Source: Chitinibacter bivalviorum (GTDB lineage Bacteria; Pseudomonadota; Gammaproteobacteria; Burkholderiales; Chitinibacteraceae). Taken from it: DNA of 64,000 nucleotides. The stretch covers positions 3,100,001 to 3,164,000 of the forward strand of contig NZ_CP058627.1 of the NCBI RefSeq assembly GCF_013403565.1, read 5' to 3'. Positions 1-6,835 of this stretch are shown here, piece after piece. A model generated the notes under the pieces. That model ran no database searches, was not told the DNA's origin, and saw only the letters and a program-made list of their open reading frames with translations. Position 1 is the stretch's first letter. Each line of letters begins with the position of its first letter. The translations under genes were made by a program, and so were the position numbers.

Positions 1-248
1 CGCAGACGCAGCAATTTGTCGCCAGCGGTAATGCGCAATACGGCCTGATCGCCGCTTCGCTGGTGATGTTCGATGGCAAATTCAAAAGCGGCAAGGGCTG
101 GTTGGTGCCCGCCCAATTGCATCAGCCGATTAAGCAAGACGCCGTCTTACTCAAAGCAGGGCAAAACAACGCGGCCGCGACCGCCTTTTTGCAGTATTTA
201 AAATCGCCCGCAGCCAAGAAAATCATGGTGCAATACGGCTACCAATAA
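1..248 (+). CDS. modA: Molybdate ABC transporter periplasmic binding protein, C-terminal part
   Basis: The reading frame is open from the window edge (first full codon at base 3) to the TAA at 246-248, so only the last ~81 residues are present. The visible part has the ModA tail: a Gly-Leu-Ile-Ala-Ala-Ser segment, a Gln-Asp-Ala-Val-Leu-Leu stretch, then an Ala-Ala-Ala-Thr-Ala-Phe-Leu-Gln-Tyr-Leu-Lys-Ser helix and a C-terminal Gly-Tyr. In the family this protein captures molybdate or tungstate in the periplasm and delivers it to ModB. Identification rests on that fold pattern plus modB 28 bp downstream and modC further on. The signal peptide and N-terminal lobe lie outside the window. Confidence 0.85.
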   Translation, partial: QTQQFVASGNAQYGLIAASLVMFDGKFKSGKGWLVPAQLHQPIKQDAVLLKAGQNNAAATAFLQYLKSPAAKKIMVQYGYQ

Positions 249-275
249 TTAACCTGAACTGAAGTTTGAATCCGC

Positions 276-950
276 ATGTTCAACCCCGAAGATATCTCCG
301 CGATCACATTGACGCTAAAACTCGCCGCGACGACCACGCTATGCCTGCTGCTGCTCGGTACGCCGCTGGCGTGGTGGCTGGCGCGCAGTGATACGCTGCG
401 CGCTAAAATTGTCGGCGCGATTGTGACGCTGCCGCTGGTGCTGCCGCCGACGGTGATTGGTTTTTATCTGCTCGTCGCACTTGGGCCCAATGGCACGCTC
501 GGGCAGATGACGCAGGCGCTGGGGCTGGGCTTGTTGCCGTTTACATTTTGGGGCTTGGTGATCGCATCGATCATCTACTCGCTGCCCTTTGCGGTGCAGC
601 CTTTGCAGCAAGCCTTCGCCGCCATCGGCCCACGGCCACTCGAAGTGGCCGCGACCTTGCGCGCCTCGCCGCGCGATACTTTTTTCAGCGTGATCCTGCC
701 GCTGGCCAAGCCCGGCATCATCACCGCGGCGGTAATGAGTTTTGCGCATACGGTCGGTGAATTTGGCGTGGTGCTGATGATCGGCGGTAATATCCCGCAC
801 GAGACGCGCGTGATCTCGGTGCAAATCTACGATCACGTCGAGGCGCTGGAATACACGCAAGCGCACGGCCTATCGCTGGCCATGCTGGCGTTTAGTTTTT
901 TTGTGTTACTCGCGCTGCGTTTATTAAATAAACCGGCTCGATCAATTTAA
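276..950 (+). CDS. modB: Molybdate ABC transporter permease ModB
   Basis: This 224-residue inner-membrane permease is the usual length for ModB. It has about five hydrophobic segments, the first at residues ~9-33. The EAA-type loop that docks the ATPase is visible near residues 120-150 (Glu-Val-Ala-Ala-Thr-Leu-Arg-Ala-Ser, then Leu-Pro-Leu-Ala-Lys-Pro-Gly-Ile). A Gly-Glu-Phe-Gly-Val-Val motif follows, as in molybdate and sulfate permeases. It should form the channel through which ModC-driven ATP hydrolysis imports molybdate. It lies 28 bp after modA, and its stop codon is 14 bp before the DUF2750 start. The start is ATG at 276. Confidence 0.93.
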   Translation: MFNPEDISAITLTLKLAATTTLCLLLLGTPLAWWLARSDTLRAKIVGAIVTLPLVLPPTVIGFYLLVALGPNGTLGQMTQALGLGLLPFTFWGLVIASIIYSLPFAVQPLQQAFAAIGPRPLEVAATLRASPRDTFFSVILPLAKPGIITAAVMSFAHTVGEFGVVLMIGGNIPHETRVISVQIYDHVEALEYTQAHGLSLAMLAFSFFVLLALRLLNKPARSI

Positions 951-964
951 TGTGGAAGAAAGAG

Positions 965-1321
965 ATGAGTACTATCGAAGTAGAAGTTGCCAAGTTTTAC
1001 CGCGAAATCGCCCAGACTAAAACGATCTGGAGCATTAAAGACGAAGTGGGTTTCCCAGCGCCGATTGGCGGCAAAGGCAAACGCGCGATGCCGTTCTGGT
1101 CGAGCAAAGTGCGCGCCGAGGAAGAAATCGCCAACGTGCCATCATTCAAAGGTTTTGAACCCGTCGCGATTGCGTGGGATGTTTTTACGCAGCAAATGCT
1201 GCCCGGCATGGAGCGCGATGGTTTGCTGGCCGGCGTGAATTGGTCGTCAATTGCGGCGGTGTCGCTGGATGTGACGCCGACGGAGTTGCAGCAGCAGGTT
1301 GAAATTCAGCCTAATAACTAA
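965..1321 (+). CDS. DUF2750 domain protein
   Basis: This 118-residue soluble protein matches the DUF2750 pattern: an N-terminal helix ending in a Thr-Ile-Trp motif, a Pro-Phe-Trp-Ser-Ser-Lys segment, Gly-Phe-Glu-Pro-Val-Ala-Ile, then Leu-Pro-Gly-Met-Glu-Arg-Asp-Gly-Leu-Leu-Ala-Gly-Val. The family function is unknown. An ATG at 950 overlaps the modB stop, but the ATG at 965 is preferred because a GGAAGAAAGAG Shine-Dalgarno (SD) sequence precedes it. It sits between modB and modC on the same strand and is probably co-transcribed with the molybdate transporter. Nothing in the sequence shows a role in molybdenum metabolism. Confidence 0.8.
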   Translation: MSTIEVEVAKFYREIAQTKTIWSIKDEVGFPAPIGGKGKRAMPFWSSKVRAEEEIANVPSFKGFEPVAIAWDVFTQQMLPGMERDGLLAGVNWSSIAAVSLDVTPTELQQQVEIQPNN

Positions 1322-1346
1322 TAATGAAGATTACTTAGGATTATGT

Positions 1347-1925
1347 ATGCAGGATTTTTTCGTTCTTATTTTTTCACAAGGTTCGGAGAAATCTGCTTCT
1401 GATTTCGCTGCTTTGATTATCTCTTTGCTAGCTCTGCTCGTCTCGATTGCCGCTTGGTTTCAATCCTGGCGGGCAAATTCAATTGCGTTACTTGAAGACC
1501 GTGCTGATGTTTGCATGAAAATTTCTAAGTTAAATAATGAATTTCAATCTGGAAGCTATATAGTTCCAATTGGTCAAGGTGTTTTTGAGATAGATGAGGT
1601 TCAAAAGAGGTTGTATGAATTTGGGCAGCTAAAGTCGAATGTTTACAAGGCTAAGTATATTTTTAGCAAAGCGACTGAGGTTGCTCTCTTTTCGTTCTTT
1701 GATGCATATTTTCAGTATCTACAGTTCATCTGTGTTGTTAAATCAGAATTAGATACAAATTATCGTAATGACGGTAAAATAATTGAGAAAGAAGAGTATC
1801 TAAAAGAAAGTCGGGGGAAACAATCTAAAGTAGTTTCACAACTACGGCTTCAATGTAATGAAGTGTTGTATCTCCTTGAAAAAGAATCCAATGTTTGTTC
1901 AACACTTTTACCATCATTAGATTAA
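1347..1925 (+). CDS. AT-rich orphan membrane-anchored protein of unknown function
   Basis: I do not recognise a family for this 192-residue protein. One hydrophobic segment is clear at residues ~17-38 (Phe-Ala-Ala-Leu-Ile-Ile-Ser-Leu-Leu-Ala-Leu-Leu-Val-Ser), followed by Trp-Phe-Gln-Ser-Trp-Arg and a hydrophilic Lys/Glu-rich region that is probably cytoplasmic and helical. The ATG at 1347 has TTAGGA six bases upstream; longer starts would overlap the DUF2750 gene. Base use is markedly more AT-rich than in modB and modC on either side, with many AAA, TTT, TTA and ATT codons, which suggests acquisition by transfer. It ends 6 bp before modC. N-terminal-anchored proteins of this kind occur in defence and stress genes, but no catalytic motif is visible. 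Confidence 0.7.
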   Translation: MQDFFVLIFSQGSEKSASDFAALIISLLALLVSIAAWFQSWRANSIALLEDRADVCMKISKLNNEFQSGSYIVPIGQGVFEIDEVQKRLYEFGQLKSNVYKAKYIFSKATEVALFSFFDAYFQYLQFICVVKSELDTNYRNDGKIIEKEEYLKESRGKQSKVVSQLRLQCNEVLYLLEKESNVCSTLLPSLD

Positions 1926-1931
1926 CGAGGA

Positions 1932-3032
1932 ATGATTTTACAAAATAGTATTTCATGTGAATTAAACGCCCAACTGGGCGATTTTTCACTCGACGTTGCT
2001 TTAACGCTGCCTGCGCGCGGCGTGTCGGTGCTGTTTGGTCCTTCGGGCTGCGGCAAGACGACGGTGTTGCGTGCGATTGCGGGGCTGGAGCCGCGGGTGA
2101 GTGGCGTGGTGAATATCGCGGGTGAGGTTTGGCAGGATCAAGCCACCTTTATCCCGCCGTATCGACGCGGTGTGGGAATGGTGTTTCAGCAACCCAGTTT
2201 GTTTGCGCATCTTACGGTCGAGCAAAATCTGCAATTTGGCCTGAAACGCACCCCAGCCGCGCAACGGCGCGTGGGCTACGAGCGGGCGGTGGATTTGCTC
2301 GGCATCGCGCATTTGCTGCCACGCCAGCCGGATAAATTGTCGGGCGGCGAGCAACAACGCGTAGCGATTGCGCGGGCGCTGTTGGCATCGCCAACGTTGC
2401 TATTGCTCGACGAGCCTTTGGCCGCGCTCGACGCGCCGCGCAAGGCCGAGCTATTGCCGTACTTGGCGAGCCTAAATCGCGAGCTCAATATCCCGCTGGT
2501 GTATGTGACGCACGCGATGGATGAGGTCAGCCAGCTCGCCGATTATCTGGTGCTGATGAGCGCAGGGCGGGTGAGGGCGCAAGGGCCGTTAGCGGCGACG
2601 CTGGCGCAGCCTGATTTGCCGCCCGAGTTTGCCGACGAGCTGTCGACCATTCTCGACACGCGCGTCACGGCGCTGTGCGACGATTTTTATTTAACGACGC
2701 TGGCTTTCGGAGCGGATGGTGTGGCGGGCGCAGGCGGTGAGCTGCGCGTGCCGACCAAACATCATCATATTGGCCAGCCGCAACGGCTGCGGATTTTTGC
2801 TCGCGACATCAGCATCGCAACGAGCGAGCACGTCGATACCAGTATTGTGAATCGTCTGCCCGCGACGATTGCCGCGCTGATCCCCACCTCTCATCCGGCG
2901 CATGTCTTGGTACAGCTCGATGTGAATGGCACTTTGTTGATGGCGCGCATCACGGCCTATTCGCAGGTCAGCCTCGATTTAAGTGTGGGGCAGAGGGTCT
3001 GGGCGCAGGTGAAGGCAGTCGCGCTGCTGTGA
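1932..3032 (+). CDS. modC: Molybdate ABC transporter ATP-binding protein ModC
   Basis: This 366-residue ATPase powers molybdate import through ModB. Walker A (GPSGCGKTT) is at residues 36-44, the ABC signature LSGGEQQR near 136-143, Walker B LLLLDEP near 155-161, and a switch His in the Val-Thr-His-Ala segment shortly after. A C-terminal TOBE/MOP domain (residues ~290-360) is typical of ModC and can bind molybdate for regulation. The start is ATG at 1932 after an ACGAGGA SD. GC content returns to the neighbourhood level here, unlike the preceding orphan gene. A cluster with modA-modB but with two genes between modB and modC is unusual. Confidence 0.95.
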   Translation: MILQNSISCELNAQLGDFSLDVALTLPARGVSVLFGPSGCGKTTVLRAIAGLEPRVSGVVNIAGEVWQDQATFIPPYRRGVGMVFQQPSLFAHLTVEQNLQFGLKRTPAAQRRVGYERAVDLLGIAHLLPRQPDKLSGGEQQRVAIARALLASPTLLLLDEPLAALDAPRKAELLPYLASLNRELNIPLVYVTHAMDEVSQLADYLVLMSAGRVRAQGPLAATLAQPDLPPEFADELSTILDTRVTALCDDFYLTTLAFGADGVAGAGGELRVPTKHHHIGQPQRLRIFARDISIATSEHVDTSIVNRLPATIAALIPTSHPAHVLVQLDVNGTLLMARITAYSQVSLDLSVGQRVWAQVKAVALL

Positions 3033-3070
3033 TGTATGGCCTTGAAGTCATTCATTTGATTGCTTTGTAA

Positions 3071-3080
3071 GGGTATACCC
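3071..3080. promoter_or_regulatory. Perfect 10-bp palindrome GGGTATACCC
   Basis: The 193-bp gap between modC and the diguanylate cyclase contains this perfect palindrome. Its half, TATACC, recurs in several other intergenic regions of the window (see findings). It could be an operator for the downstream gene or a short repeat. No terminator with a T tract is visible in this gap. Confidence 0.3.
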
Positions 3081-3225
3081 TAGTATTGATCGCAGATTGT
3101 TTAGCTCAGCCGATGCTGCGGCAAAGTGTCGCTCAAATCGGCTTGGCGGGTTCATTTGCTAGGCAAGTCAGGGCTGAGTACGGATAATCTACTTTATAAG
3201 TAAGGTTTATCTGATTGAGGCCAGT

Positions 3226-4683
3226 GTGCAATTTTTCCCCCAGCGTTTACGCTTATTATTTTTGGTCGCCACCCTGCTGATTTTGGGGTTTTTGACGACG
3301 AGCTTGGCGAGCTACTGGGTCTCGAGCGCAGAAATTCATCAGGATATTGTTGAGAGCGCGCTACCGCTGACTGGGGATAATATTTATTCCGAAATTCAGA
3401 AAGACATGCTGCGCCCGGTCTTTATTTCGGCGCAAATGGCGCACGATACCTTTGTGCGCGATTGGATCTTGAGCGGCGAAAAAGACCCTAGCCAGATTGT
3501 GCGTTACCTCAATGAAGTGAAAACCAAAAACGGCACATTTACGAGTTTTCTGGTTTCCGACCTCAGCCGTCATTACTACCATGCCGGCGGTATTCTCAAA
3601 GATGTAAAGGAAAATGAAGCACGCGATGCGTGGTATTTCCGCGTGCGTGAGATGAGCGTGCCGTTTGAAACCAATGTTGATCCCGATATGGCCAATCGCG
3701 ACAAAATGACCATCTTTATCAATTATCGGGTCGAAGATTTTCAGCGCCGTTTTATCGGCGCGATCGGGGTGGGTCTGACGCTGGATACGATGAAAGACAC
3801 CTTGCAATCGTACGAGCGTCGTTTTGGACGGCATATTTATTTTGTGAATCAACACGGTGAGGTTGTTCTCACCGGCAACAAAGAGCAGCATCGCGGCTCT
3901 ATCCTCAAGCAAGCGGGCTTGAGCGAGATTGCGCCGCAAATTCTAAATCAAAACACCATTCCGACGCAGTTGAGTTACACGATCGATAATCAATTAATCC
4001 AGGCCAATACGCGCTTTATCCCTGAGCTGGGCTGGTATTTGATTGTGGAGCAAAATGAATCGGCCAATATCAAACCGCTGCAACGTATCTTGCTGATTAA
4101 TTTGCTCATTTCAGCGGTGATTACGATTTTGGTGATTGTGGTGGCGCTGTTTAATATCAATCGCAATCAGCGCCAACTAGAGCAGTTGGCTACGATCGAT
4201 CGCTTAACCCAAATCCCCAACCGCCAAGCTTTTGAAATCGTGTTGCGGCAAAAACTCAATGAGCTGGCCCGCCATCCGAGACCGATGTCGGGCGTGCTGA
4301 TCGATGTGGATTTTTTCAAGTCGATCAATGATGAATTTGGTCATCTGCACGGCGATGCGGTCTTGCAGCAAATTGCGGCTTTATTGCGGCAGTCGGCCCG
4401 CGCCAGCGATGTACTGGCGCGTTGGGGTGGTGAGGAATTCATTTGCCTGCTGGACGATTGCGATCAGGATGCAGCGATGGAGTTGGCCGAGCGCATGCGG
4501 GTGCTGATTGCCGAGCATAATTTTGCCTTGCCCCGCCCACATCCAGTGACAATTAGTCTGGGTGTGGCGCAGCTATTGCCCAATGAAAACGCGATTGAAT
4601 TTTTCCAGCGTGCCGATCATTTGTTGTACGAGGCCAAAGCCAAAAGCCGCAATTGCGTGGTCGTTGCGTCGTGCGAAGCATGA
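3226..4683 (+). CDS. Membrane sensor diguanylate cyclase (GGDEF)
   Basis: This 485-residue protein should make cyclic di-GMP from two GTP. A transmembrane helix lies at residues ~8-30, then a periplasmic sensor region (~31-285) of Cache type, then a second membrane helix at ~288-310. The cytoplasmic GGDEF domain has the catalytic signature GGEEF at residues ~401-405. An RxxD inhibitory site (Arg-Ala-Ser-Asp) lies five residues upstream, so product inhibition is likely. There is no EAL domain. The start is GTG at 3226, with GAGG upstream. The substrate sensed is unknown. It appears monocistronic, with 112 bp before ecotin. Confidence 0.93.
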   Translation: MQFFPQRLRLLFLVATLLILGFLTTSLASYWVSSAEIHQDIVESALPLTGDNIYSEIQKDMLRPVFISAQMAHDTFVRDWILSGEKDPSQIVRYLNEVKTKNGTFTSFLVSDLSRHYYHAGGILKDVKENEARDAWYFRVREMSVPFETNVDPDMANRDKMTIFINYRVEDFQRRFIGAIGVGLTLDTMKDTLQSYERRFGRHIYFVNQHGEVVLTGNKEQHRGSILKQAGLSEIAPQILNQNTIPTQLSYTIDNQLIQANTRFIPELGWYLIVEQNESANIKPLQRILLINLLISAVITILVIVVALFNINRNQRQLEQLATIDRLTQIPNRQAFEIVLRQKLNELARHPRPMSGVLIDVDFFKSINDEFGHLHGDAVLQQIAALLRQSARASDVLARWGGEEFICLLDDCDQDAAMELAERMRVLIAEHNFALPRPHPVTISLGVAQLLPNENAIEFFQRADHLLYEAKAKSRNCVVVASCEA

Positions 4684-4795
4684 TTTTTGCCGATTTTGCA
4701 TGTGAATAGTTCATACGCCAGAAATGCAAACTCGCCTATGCTTGCTGCATAGCGATTGAGTTCGACTCGATCTGTCCATCTGCGAGGAAATAGAC

Positions 4796-5278
4796 ATGCG
4801 TAAAAATAAAACAACGATTTTGGGTATCGCCGCAATGACGGCCGCGCTATTGGCTGGCACAGCGAGCGCAGCGAGCGATCCTTTGAAGGCGTTTCCACCA
4901 GCGCAAGAAGGCTATGAGCGCGTGGTGATTAATTTGCCGCAAGTGAAAGACACAGAGCGTTTCCGGGTGCAATTGATCCCTGGGCAAACGATAGAAGCCG
5001 ATTGTAATACCCGTAGTCTGAGTGGTGAGATCAAAAAAGAAACCGCGCAAGGTTGGGGTTATGACTATTGGGTAGTGAGTAATGTCGGCCCCGGCCCGAC
5101 CACGATGATGGCCTGCCCAAATAACAGCAAGGTTGAAAAATTTGTGGCAGTGTATTCAGATGAATTGATCCGCTACAACCCAAGATTGCCAGTCGTGGTC
5201 TACGTACCTAAGGGCGTTGAGCTACGCTACAAAATTTGGACATCACCTGAAAAAGCAACAGTTGCTAAAGCCCAGTAA
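4796..5278 (+). CDS. eco: Ecotin, periplasmic serine protease inhibitor
   Basis: This 160-residue protein has a Sec signal peptide cleaved after Ala-Ser-Ala (residue ~25). The mature part follows ecotin closely: a Gly-Gln-Thr-Ile-Glu-Ala-Asp-Cys-Asn segment, Gly-Trp-Gly-Tyr-Asp-Tyr-Trp-Val, and the reactive loop Thr-Thr-Met-Met-Ala-Cys-Pro. Met104-Met105 correspond to the P1-P1' bond of Escherichia coli ecotin, and Cys70 and Cys107 to its disulfide. Ecotin dimers block trypsin-like, chymotrypsin-like and elastase-like proteases, protecting the cell from host or grazer enzymes. A GCGAGGA SD precedes the ATG. It is probably transcribed alone. Confidence 0.95.
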   Translation: MRKNKTTILGIAAMTAALLAGTASAASDPLKAFPPAQEGYERVVINLPQVKDTERFRVQLIPGQTIEADCNTRSLSGEIKKETAQGWGYDYWVVSNVGPGPTTMMACPNNSKVEKFVAVYSDELIRYNPRLPVVVYVPKGVELRYKIWTSPEKATVAKAQ

Positions 5279-5340
5279 TCGGCTGACTAGCGGTCACAGG
5301 GATATACCTACTTACTGTATATAATTAAAATCTAATATTT

Positions 5341-5391
5341 GCGGCGTGTCTGGTGCAATACCCTATGGGGTTTGGCGCTTAGGCACGCCGT
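5341..5391 (+). terminator. Possible weak terminator hairpin after eco
   Basis: CGGCGTG at 5342-5348 pairs with CACGCCG at 5384-5390. The stem can extend through G-T pairs to about ten pairs around a ~31-nt loop and is followed by TTTGTCTT. The long loop and interrupted T tract make this a weak candidate. The rest of the 234-bp gap before the cytochrome gene shows only a GATATACC motif at 5301-5308. Confidence 0.25.
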
Positions 5392-5512
5392 TTGTCTTGG
5401 TGCGCATGCAATTCGAATAATCTAAGGCTTTCCCACCTATACGTTCAGCGCAAAACTACATAGTATGAAAAACTAGCTTACAACTGACGAGCTGGCTTTT
5501 TGGGGTTTTGCG

Positions 5513-6763
5513 ATGATGGCACGCAGCTTTTTAAGTAGTTTACTGCTCTTACTACTGACCGCCTGCGGCGGCGGTGGCGGTGGCGGCTCAGCCAGTACCC
5601 CAGTGGGCATTACCCCGACTAGTACACCGGCTACCAGCACGCCCACTGCAAATCCGACACCCAGCACTGTGGTGAGTAGCTCGCCAGCACCTGCTGCGAC
5701 ACCAGTCACGCCCAAAGTTGTGAGCGATGTACTCAATCTGGATTTTGCCGCGCTGCTCAATTACACACCGACACTGCCCAACTATTACGATGTCACCGTC
5801 TTAGCCAACGACAATACGCCAGCTTCGCCTGTGGCCACTGATGCGATCGCGACGCTGGGGCGGGTGCTGTTTTACGATAAAAATCTCAGCATCAATAACA
5901 CCACTGCATGCGCATCTTGCCATCAGGCCAGCCACGGCTTTAGCGACCCTGCGCGATTTAGTGTTGGCTTTTCAGGCACAGCTTTTACCAGCGCGCATTC
6001 AATGCGCTTAGGCAATATTCGGTTTTATCGCCCAGGGTCAATGTTTTGGGATAAACGCGCGGCCAGCGTTGAATTGCAAGCGAGCCAACCAATACAAAAT
6101 GCGGTGGAAATGGGCTTTGATGTTGCCCATGGCGGCATGAGTGCGCTGCTGAGTAAAGCGCAGGCTTTGGGCTATTACCCCGAGTTATTTAAACTCGCCT
6201 ACGGCGATATTGCGGTCACCGAACCTCGCATTCAAACCGCATTGGCGCAATTTGAGCGAGCCATGGTCGCCAGCAATAGCCGCTGGGATGCTGGCTATGC
6301 GCTCAACTACAACCCATCCTTACCCGATCAAGGTTTAGGCGCCCCGATCGCGAGTTTTACTGCGGCGGAGAATCGTGGGCGGGATTTATTTATGCGCGGT
6401 CGCGGCGGCGCTAACCCAGGCGCAGGTTGTGCGGCTTGCCATGTGCCACCGACCTTTGTACTCGCTCCTAATTCAAAATCGAATGGGCTGGATTTGAATG
6501 AGACGCGGATTTTCAAATCACCATCGCTGAAAAATATCGCATTAAGCGGCGCGTTTATGCATGACGGGCGCTTTAGCACATTGGCACAAGTGATCGAGCA
6601 TTACAGTAGTGGGATACAGGCGGGTACGGCGCTCGATGCGCGTTTGCCAGCAGGCGGGCTCAATCTAACGCCGACGCAAAAAGCCGATTTGGAAGCCTTT
6701 TTGCTCACCTTGACCGATACGCAGCTCAATAATGATGCGAAGTTTGCCAACCCATTTAAATAG
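5513..6763 (+). CDS. Di-haem cytochrome c peroxidase / MauG-like lipoprotein
   Basis: This 416-residue protein begins with a lipoprotein signal whose lipobox is Leu-Thr-Ala-Cys (Cys18), so it should be lipid-anchored. A run of seven glycines and a Thr/Pro/Ser-rich linker to about residue 70 follow. Two c-type haem sites are visible: CASCH at residues 133-137 and CAACH at 306-310, in the arrangement of bacterial cytochrome c peroxidases and MauG relatives. An Arg-Gly-Arg-Asp-Leu-Phe-type motif precedes haem 2, and Phe-Met-His-Asp-Gly-Arg-Phe near residue 345 supplies a probable distal ligand. The likely role is periplasmic peroxide reduction or a specialised oxidation; the substrate cannot be read from sequence. 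ATG codons at 5513 and 5516 are both possible starts. Confidence 0.88.
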   Translation: MMARSFLSSLLLLLLTACGGGGGGGSASTPVGITPTSTPATSTPTANPTPSTVVSSSPAPAATPVTPKVVSDVLNLDFAALLNYTPTLPNYYDVTVLANDNTPASPVATDAIATLGRVLFYDKNLSINNTTACASCHQASHGFSDPARFSVGFSGTAFTSAHSMRLGNIRFYRPGSMFWDKRAASVELQASQPIQNAVEMGFDVAHGGMSALLSKAQALGYYPELFKLAYGDIAVTEPRIQTALAQFERAMVASNSRWDAGYALNYNPSLPDQGLGAPIASFTAAENRGRDLFMRGRGGANPGAGCAACHVPPTFVLAPNSKSNGLDLNETRIFKSPSLKNIALSGAFMHDGRFSTLAQVIEHYSSGIQAGTALDARLPAGGLNLTPTQKADLEAFLLTLTDTQLNNDAKFANPFK

Positions 6764-6835
6764 GATTATCGCCGCCTGGCTGCAAGGATAGAAATAGCTT
6801 GTAAGCAAAGTATGGGTGTCAAAATATAAAAAAGA

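Noticed and set aside
339..866. Long open frame antisense to modB
   Set aside because: It is a shadow of the GC-rich modB codons; the product is Arg/His/Gln-rich with no domain and no SD.
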